A stretch of DNA of 64,000 nucleotides, from NCBI RefSeq assembly GCF_000003815.2, contig NC_049988.1:17471795-17535794 (forward strand), read 5' to 3'. This stretch comes from Branchiostoma floridae. Its lineage: Eukaryota; Chordata; Leptocardii; Amphioxiformes; Branchiostomatidae. The position numbers and the translations under genes were made by a program. Below the pieces are notes generated by a model. It worked only from the letters and a program-made list of their open reading frames with translations, made no database searches and was not told where the DNA came from. Below are positions 56,697-64,000 of this stretch, piece after piece (the first letter of the stretch is position 1; the number at the start of each line of letters is the position of its first letter).

Positions 56697-59393
56697 ATGG
56701 CAGACATGAGGTTTTTCCCGGCTCTGTGTTGTCTCCTGTCCACCGGAGTGTTTGTCTCGGCGCTGTCACGTGTCCACGTCCATCCAGAAAAACACTGGTT
56801 CATGGACGACACCGGCCGCGTGCGCATCTTTCACGGCGTCAACATGGTCCAAAAGGGATATCCTTGGTACTGATCACTTTATTCGCTTTTTTCTCATTTT
56901 GTTTTCTTTCACCCTGGTAGCTCCTAAGTATGTTAATGAAGTATTTACGGACAAAAAGTGAATCATAATCATTTGACGTCTTACCAAACTAATTCTTTGT
57001 AGTGGAAATGCAATGCGTGGCTTACCGAAAGGCCCGCTAAGTGGCGTACCCGATAACGTCAGTTATTACATAATAATAGCATTTTATGTTTGATACCATG
57101 ATAATAGCAGTACCTTTTCACTTCTCAGGTCCCGTTAGGATGAACCACATGTCATGTAGTACAGACAGAGACTGCTAGGAGGCGTTTCTGTACCAGTAAT
57201 TTTTGCCGTTCTCCTTGTCAGTTACCAGGCCCAGATGCTTAACCAGTCCCGAATGGACCAGCTGCATCACATGTAGTACAGACAAGGGCTGCTAGGGAGC
57301 GTTTCTGTACCAGTGATTTTTGCCGTTCTCATTGCCAGGTATCCGGCCCAGCTGCTGAACCAGTCCTGGTATGATGAGCCGCATAAGATGTAGTACAGAC
57401 AGGGGCTGCCAAATGGCGTTTCAGTTCCTAGTAATTTTTAATGTTCTCCTTGTCAGATACCCGGCACAGATGCTGAACCAATCTAGGTAGGATATGCTGT
57501 ATAATATGCAGTTCAGATACGGGCTGCCAGATGGCGTTTCAGTACCAGTAATTTTACCGTTCTCCTTGCCAGGTACCCAGCCCAGATGCTGAACCAGTCC
57601 CGACTGGACGAGCTGCAGAGCTGGGGGTTCAACTCCGTCCGACTGGGGATGATGTGGGCGGGAACAGAACCACAGGAGGGGAGGTGTGGACATGTCGTCT
57701 TTGTTAGTTTGTTCGTTTGTATGTAAACTGCCTTAGTGTAAAGCACATCAGGAGGTAGTACATTCTTTAAGGGCAGGATTCCTGCTGAAAGCTGCGACGT
57801 TAAGGGATTGAGGGAGCTATCATTACGAAAAGATATGGACAAACAGTTGCTATCACTATCTAGTAAATCTTATATGCCTTGTAATGTTTGCACTAGAGGG
57901 ACAACAGATGCAAATGTATGGCGCATCATTCGTTGTCGATAAAACATTCATACATCTAGGTACTACTTTAACCTACATCTTGGTCATTCATTCGTCAAAT
58001 ACTGGTACACCTACACCATTCATTCATTCATTCATTCATTTCATGTTCATTCAATGACATCGTTCGTTCGTTCGTTCGTTCGTTCCTTGCTTCATTCATT
58101 CATCATTTATCCATTCATTCCACCAGGTACAACCACACCTACATCAGCATCCTCCGTAACATCACCACGGAGCTGGGCAGACGCGGCATCTACGTCATAC
58201 TGGACATGCACCAGGACGCGTTGGTCCGACCTTTCACCTTCTACGACGGAGTGCCGCCGTGGTTGGTCCAAAGTTTCCCGCCACCGGACCATCCCTACCC
58301 CTGGCCGCTGGAGAACATTACGTCATGGCAATACGCCTACGTCACGCAAGCTTGCAGCCACGCCTTCCAGTGTCTGTACGACAACTACAAGGGGGCTGCG
58401 GAAAAGATGGCGAGCTTTTGGAAGTTCGTCGCGTCCGAGTTTTCCAACCAGACGTCAGTGCTTGGTTACGAGCTGCTAAACGAGCCCTGGGTCGGCGATT
58501 GGACGAGAGATCCTGAGCTGCTCCTCCCGGGGCATGCTGGGAAGGTGAACTTGTCTCCTCTGCACGACCGCGTGAGCCTCGCCATCAGAACGGTGGATGA
58601 GGAAACGCTGATTTTCTACGAGCCCGTGACTTGGGGGTACATCTTTTCCGAGGACGGCGTTTTCGGCTCCGGATACGAACACGTCCCGGGAGGGAAGGCC
58701 TTCCAGAACCGCAGCGTTTTCTCCTACCACTACTACTGTTCGCTCTATCACGGGGGGCAGCCGTACCCGGAGTACGAAAGAGTGGCCTGTGACCAGATTG
58801 TTGGACCGAAGTTGTTCTCCGCTGTACAGGAAGATCTGAAGATGCTCGGTGGAGGCGCGTTCCTGACGGAGTTTGGCACCTGCAGTCCCAACACCAGCCA
58901 GCCAGACCTGTCAGACACGGTAGAGTGTGGGTTTGTCCTCAGGGAAGCGGACCGGTTCTTACAGTCGTGGACCTACTGGGACACTTTCAAGGGGACCGGT
59001 GCATTCTGGGACCGCTCGGGGCGTGCTATCCCAGAGCGCATCAGTATGTTCGTCCGGACCTACGCACGCGCAGTGGCGGGTGTTCCCACGGCCATGACCT
59101 TCGATGTCGTCACCCGTCGTTTTCACCTGACCTTTGACCCAGATCCTTCCATAAAAGAACCTACGGAGATTTTTGTTCCCAGGATTCATTACGAGAAGGG
59201 GTATACCGTCATGGCTTCCTCGGAGCTAAAATGTGACGTAGATGAGAAGCACCGCAGCTTTCTTTACGTCACTTTAAAAGAGACCAATGACGTGAGGGCA
59301 TTGCTGACGAACACTTCGACCATAACTGTTGTGCCTTCCTCGGATAGCGTAAATGATATCGAAGAGGCAGTATGTTTGAAGGTCAATTGGTAG
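56697..59393 (+). CDS. Endoglycoceramidase, GH5 family (secreted)
   Basis: Exons 56697-56866, 57573-57683 and 58127-59393 (phases 2, 2) give 515 residues, typical for animal endoglycoceramidases. The N-terminus is a signal peptide (FFPALCCLLSTGVFVSA). The TIM barrel has HGVNMVQKGYPW, WGFNSVRLGMMWAGTEPQEG and ILDMHQDALVRP. The general acid/base is Glu213 in ELLNEPWVGD and the nucleophile Glu342 in AFLTEFGTC, the paired catalytic residues of GH5. It hydrolyses the bond between the glycan and ceramide of glycosphingolipids, probably in the gut lumen or lysosome. The C-terminal ~100 residues look like the beta-sandwich domain. The start at 56697 gives the best signal peptide. Poly(A)-like AATAAA is near 59615. 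Multiple decoy copies of exon 2's edge precede it. Confidence 0.95.
57110..57600 (+). repeat. Tandem copies of the EGCase exon 2 acceptor and 5' edge
   Basis: A unit of about 117 bp (GTAGTACAGACA..GGGCTGC, GGCGTTTC.GTACCAGTAA, TTCTCCTTG.CAG, then exon-like sequence) recurs before the real exon at 57573. Exon-like copies begin near 57222, 57341 and 57457. Each keeps a polypyrimidine-AG acceptor and encodes the first ~10 residues (Y-P-A-Q-M-L-N-Q) but meets an in-frame stop within about 20 codons and has no donor in phase. Confidence 0.9.
58011..58120. repeat. CATT/CGTT tetranucleotide microsatellite
   Basis: Tetranucleotide runs (TTCATTCATTCA, CGTTCGTTCGTT) directly before the acceptor of the last EGCase exon; they form part of its pyrimidine-rich tract. 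Confidence 0.92.
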
Positions 59394-60366
59394 ATTTGAC
59401 ATTTAAGAGGTGACATAGAACGTTAGAATGTACCAGGCAAAGATTAAAAGCTAAAACATCGATCAATAAGAAGCCGATCAATAGATATCGAACATGGTCT
59501 TCATTGTATTTTTCTACTTGGAAAGCATATGTTTTGTCATAAACTGATATATATGATGCATACTTCTTGCGGCCCAGTTGCGAAGTTAACACGTGCGATT
59601 TCTCATGGTCATGAATAAATGCCACTCTCTTTACCCGGTCCTTGTTACAAGTCTAATGTCCCGCCCTGTAGTTGTGCAATATTCAACAACGATGCAGTGT
59701 CATCTTATGGTTGACCGTCATGATTTTGTAACAAAAGACGAATCCATTCCTGGGATAGTCAAGCCTCTCGTGAACTGCTACTTTATCTTTGAAATCCTGT
59801 GTCCCTTATTTATATGAATGCAAATGAATTGCGGTAATTTTCCCCTGAAGTTAGGACTACTTTCCGGCTTATCAACAGAAGGAAGACATATGCGCCACAC
59901 GTATTGCAACAATATTCTGAAAACTTCATCGCTCGACAAGTGAGCCAAATGGAACCGAAAGTGGATGCTGTGACAGTTATTATAAATGCCCAAGAAGAAA
60001 GATTAGAAGAGGGATAACACTTGCTGGTTCAGTAATAGTACTCGGACTAGCAAAACAGTTTGGAACCGCAAGGACATCAGTAGATGTCTTAAAATGCATC
60101 TCATCCAGGCACTTAAGAGGTCACCCACCAGTTGCTTGTCCCTATCAAAACCTAGTTAATAACCTTCAGTGATCCCCTTAAGAGCGAATTTACACGAGTG
60201 TGTATATACAAGTCCTTGAGTTGCATATGGACATTCTTTTGGCTTTGGTAAAGTTTGTGGGGTAGAAGCTGTATTTTACTTTTACTTTTAGTGTGCAGTC
60301 TGGTTATCGAGCGGAACTTAAAGAAATACGGAACTCATATGGACTTGAATAGGCACATTCGTGCAA
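59394..60366. other. EGCase 3' flank, no further gene seen
   Basis: Contains the probable EGCase 3' UTR and AT-rich sequence. No recognised coding region. Confidence 0.4.
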
Positions 60367-61416
60367 ACACAAGGGGCACCGGTCTTGATGGTGTGTCATT
60401 CAGTACTAGGGACAGGGGCACCAGCCTTGGTATGGTGTGTCATTCAGGGACAGGGACAGGGACACCAGTCTTGGTATGGTGTGTCATTCAGCACCAGGGA
60501 CAGGGACACCAGTCTTGGTATGGTGTGTCATTCAGCACCAGGGACAGGGGCACCAGTCTTGTTGGTGTGTCATTCAGCACCAGGGACAGGGGCACCAGTC
60601 TTGTTGGTGTGTCATTCAGCACCAGGGACAGGGCACCAGTCTTGGTATGGTGTGTCATTCAGCACCAGGGACAGGGACACCAGTCTTGGTATGGTGTGTC
60701 ATTCAGCACCAGGGACAGGGACACCAGTCTTGGTATGGTGTGTCATTCAGCACCAGGGACAGGGACACCAGTCTTGGTATGGTGTGTCATTCAGCACCAG
60801 GGACAGGGGCACCAGTCTTGTTGGTGTGTCATTCAGCACCAGGGACAGGGGCACCAGTCTTGTTGGTGTGTCATTCAGCACCAGGGACAGGGCACCAGTC
60901 TTGGTATGGTGTGTCATTCAGCACCAGGGACAGGGGCTCTAGTCTTGTTGGAGTGTCATTCAGCACCAGGGACAGGGCACCAGTCTTGTTGGTGTGTCAT
61001 TCAGCACCAGGGACAGGGGCACCAGTCTTGTTGGTGTGGCATTCAGCACCAGGGACAGGGCACCAGTCTTGTTGGTGTGTCATTCAGCACCAGGGACAGG
61101 GGCACCAGTCTTGTTGGTGTGGCATTCAGCACCAGGGACAGGGGCACCAGTCTTGTTGGTGTGTCATTCAGCACCAGGGACAGGGGCTCTAGTCTTGTTG
61201 GAGTGTCATTCAGCACCAGGGACAAGGACACCAGTCTTGTTTGCGTATCATTCAGCACCAGGGACAGGGGCACCAGTCTTGTCGGAGTGTCATTCAGCAC
61301 CAGGGACAGGGGCACCAGCCTTGGTATGGTGTGTCATTCAGGGACAGGGACACCAGTCTTGTTGGTCTGTCATATAGGGACATGGGCAAGAGTGTAGTCA
61401 TTCAGCACCAGGGATA
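60367..61416. repeat. 42-bp minisatellite, about 25 copies
   Basis: Same unit as 41751-42003, with variants GGGGCACCAGTCTTGTTGG, GGGACACCAGTCTTGGTATGG and GGGCTCTAGTCTTGTTGGAG. Because 42 is divisible by 3, several frames stay open over its length; this is not evidence for a protein. Start of composite block copy 2. Confidence 0.95.
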
Positions 61417-63135
61417 TCAGCTGTTGAATACTGTTGTTGGCGTCCACCTTGGAGTGAAATTTGTGACTCGTAAGGCAGCAACTTTCCTTGCTGGTTTTGC
61501 AGCAGGGTATATTTCTTCATGGAGGGGTTGCTAGCCTTTCCCCTTTGGCAGAGGCACCCCCTCAAACATAGGACCCACATTTTACATCCCTTCTGATACT
61601 ATCTGACTTACAACAATATTTATAAGATCAGTACGCCTGAGCCCAAAATACGTGTCAACATTTATTCAGCACAAAGAAAAACAGAAATACAATACAAAAA
61701 TGTATCATGGATATACATACACAAAGTGTAATGAATTGGCCTTATACATGTGATGTGCTACAATATCATTATCTTGTATGATATGAGATGATAATGAGAA
61801 TAATAATATAAATGTGAATTCGGGAATTGAAGGAGGGTAATAGGTAAAATAGTGCTGGAAAATGGACTTCCCAAGTAAGCTGTTTGTACTGTATTTTACG
61901 GAGGCTCTACTTTGTATGTGTATGACTATAAATAGTTTCTCTTTGAAGAAGAATAAATACAATAAAGAAAAAATGTATTATGTATGTATAATACATTGTA
62001 TATGAACATATATAAGCAAATATAGAAAGAAAAGTAAGAAAAAAGATGCTACATGAAAATGTTTCGTCTGGCACAGATGGTGCACATGAGGCAAACCCAC
62101 TCCAGTCGGAGAAGACCAGGCAGTACATCTCCACTTCAGCCGGGGTGGTTCCAGTTTGGTACAAGATCTCCCCACACAGACAGCACACACAAGTCCCTGC
62201 AGACTAGTCCTACTTCTCCCACTGCTGCAAGCTAGCCTCCTTCACAGCCTTCCACCAGCACTGGCGGTTATTGCTGGGGAGAGCGCTGATTTGAGATTTT
62301 CAACACATGTGCAAAGTTCTTAAGCCAGGAAGGTGGTGTCTGCGCCCACGGGGTATAGGGATAGTTAATAGGGGTAGGGGAAAGGTAGGGTGCAGACATG
62401 ACCTTCTCGGCAAAAGAACCTGGCCCATATGTTGAAAATTGTGAATCATCGCTCCCCCCAATAATAACTGCCAGCGCTAGTAGAAGGCTGTGAAGGAGGC
62501 TAGCTACAAGCAGACATGAATGTGGAGTCCAGCAAGGATGGGGCCCATCACCCCATTGGTAGATGAGGTGCAGGACAGCCATCGCTCGCTGAAAAACACA
62601 GACATATCTGCAAGATGGTGCAGTGGGAGAGGTTGAAGTAGTCTAGGAGGGCCAAGTGTCTACCGTCTGTGGAGTTGACCCTGCCCGCCCCTTCCCCACC
62701 CCAGCTGCACTGTAGAATACTGTGTGGTCTGTTTAACTGGAGTGGGTTTGCCATGAGTGCACTATCAATCCGTGCCAAACTCCACATTTTCATGTAACAT
62801 TTGAGAGAAAGAAAAGCTGTGGGAAGAAGTAAAAATTTGTAAATGATACAGAAAAGATAATGAAAAATGACATTTAAGGTGTTCTAGCACATATTGGCTT
62901 AAGCAAAACCTAGGATTGACTGACATACAGCCAGAATCTTTACTAAAACTTCATAACACAAATACACATGCATATGTAGAAGCACTCCTACAATAACCAG
63001 ATTTTGCTGGTCACATCACACTTTTTCCTGTTCTCTATTATTTTCTATTCTTACTTTTGCCATCTTTTAAAGAATGTTTTGTACTTGTAACACTTTCAGG
63101 CATTTTGAGACACTTTCAGGACATTGGCAAAAAAC
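61417..63135. repeat. Composite block modules (copy 2) with large palindrome
   Basis: 61417-61670 matches 42010-42270; 62047-62800 matches the palindrome 42793-43600 closely over both arms, with a shorter centre; 62801-63135 matches 43601-43919. 61671-62046 is diverged AT-rich sequence. Confidence 0.88.
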
Positions 63136-64000
63136 GTAATTTTGAGAAGTGACTATCCACTCATGGCTGTAGGCTATAATTTTGGCTATGGACTCAGGGA
63201 TGTTGATCTTGAGTACTGGCTATGGACTCAGAGATGTTGATCTTGAGTACTGACTATGGACTCAGGGATGTTGATCTTGAGTACTGACTATGGACTCAGA
63301 GACGTTAATTTTGAGTACTGACTATGGACTCAGAGATGTTGATTAAGTACTGACTATGAACTCAGGGATGTTAATTTTGAGTACTGACTATGGACTCAGG
63401 GATGTTGATCTTGAGTACTGACTATGGACTCAGAGATGTTAATTTTGAGTACTGACTATGGACTCAGAGATGTTGATTAAGTACTGACTATGAACTCAGG
63501 GATGTTAATTTTGAGTACTGGCTATGGACTCAGAGATGTTGATCTTGAGTACTGACTATGGACTCAGGGATGTTAATTTTGAGTACTGACTATGGACTCA
63601 GAGATGTTGATCTTGAGTACTGACTATGAACTCAGAGATGTTAATTTTGAGTATTGACTATGGACTCAGGGATGTTAATTTTGAGTACTGACTATGGACT
63701 CAGGGATGTTGATCTTGAGTACTGACTATGGACTCAGGGATGTTAATTTTGAGTACTGACTATGGACTTAGGGATGTTAATTTTGAGTACTGACTATGGA
63801 CTCAGAGATGTTAATTTTGAGTACTGACTATGGACTCAGAGATGTTGATTTTGAGTACTGACTATGGACTCAGAGATGTTGATTTTGAGTACTGACTATG
63901 GACTCAGGGATGTTAAATTTGAGTACTGACTATGGACTCAGAGATGTTGTTTTGAGTACTGACTATGGACTCAGGGATGTTGATCTTGAGTGCTGACTAT
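63136..64000. repeat. 34-bp satellite array, about 25 copies, cut by the window end
   Basis: Monomer GACTATGGACTCAGGGATGT + TGATCTTGAGTACT, with variants AATTTT for GATCTT and AGAGATG for AGGGATG. It is clearly homologous to the 37-bp monomer of 43920-48893 (the short GACTATGGA form) but differs in length and sequence. Confidence 0.95.

Noticed and set aside
60255-61397. 380-codon open frame with repeating HQGQGHQS-type residues
   Set aside because: It is the 42-bp minisatellite read in frame; unit length divisible by 3 keeps several frames open on both strands. No start context, domain or exon structure.
1-64000. A new multi-gene defence or biosynthetic system
   Set aside because: The genes are unrelated single-copy animal genes on both strands without shared regulation or co-linearity; the novelty here is in repeat and exon-junction structure, not a gene cluster.

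Overview
The window is nuclear DNA of an intron-rich animal, most likely a lancelet (Branchiostoma). The reasons are: GT-AG introns in every multi-exon gene; Pol III tRNA genes and tRNA-derived SINEs; very dense MITEs and minisatellites; and a gene set that combines a CYP74-clan P450 (known in lancelets but not in vertebrates) with single orthologues of vertebrate SEC22A/C, COMMD4 and ASNS. One run of 301 N (27018-27318) is an assembly gap. No operon, phage, plasmid or CRISPR feature is present.

Layout: 1-7.8 kb holds three intact-looking tRNA genes (Ile-AAT, Ile-GAT, Gly-CCC), tRNA remnants and MITEs. 7.8-13.9 kb (minus) is a five-exon gene for a long, low-complexity acidic protein I do not recognise. 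16.0-20.3 kb (minus) is a SEC22A/C-type longin protein gene. It is head-to-head with an intronless COMMD4 coding region (20.6-21.2 kb, plus). 22.3-32.6 kb (plus) is asparagine synthetase; one internal exon is missing, almost certainly inside the N gap. 35.7-39.3 kb (minus) is a four-exon CYP74-clan P450. 41.7-49.2 kb is a composite repeat block: a 42-bp minisatellite, a large palindrome, about 5 kb of a 37-bp satellite, then three identical hairpins. 50.0-53.5 kb (minus) is a gene for a basic protein I do not recognise, with a likely hybrid cassette exon. 56.7-59.4 kb (plus) is a secreted GH5 endoglycoceramidase. 60.4-64.0 kb is a second copy of the composite block, cut by the window end.

The genes do not form a pathway: membrane trafficking, asparagine synthesis, oxylipin metabolism and glycolipid breakdown simply lie side by side. 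The most striking pattern is structural. In four of the six multi-exon or exon-bearing loci (SEC22, ASNS, the 50-kb gene, EGCase) short tandem duplications include the edge of an exon with its splice site. They leave decoy exons in introns, and in one case an intact in-frame hybrid exon with good splice sites at both ends.

Exon junctions were placed by hand from GT-AG sites, reading phase and family similarity. All summed coding lengths are divisible by three. No alignment or expression data were available.
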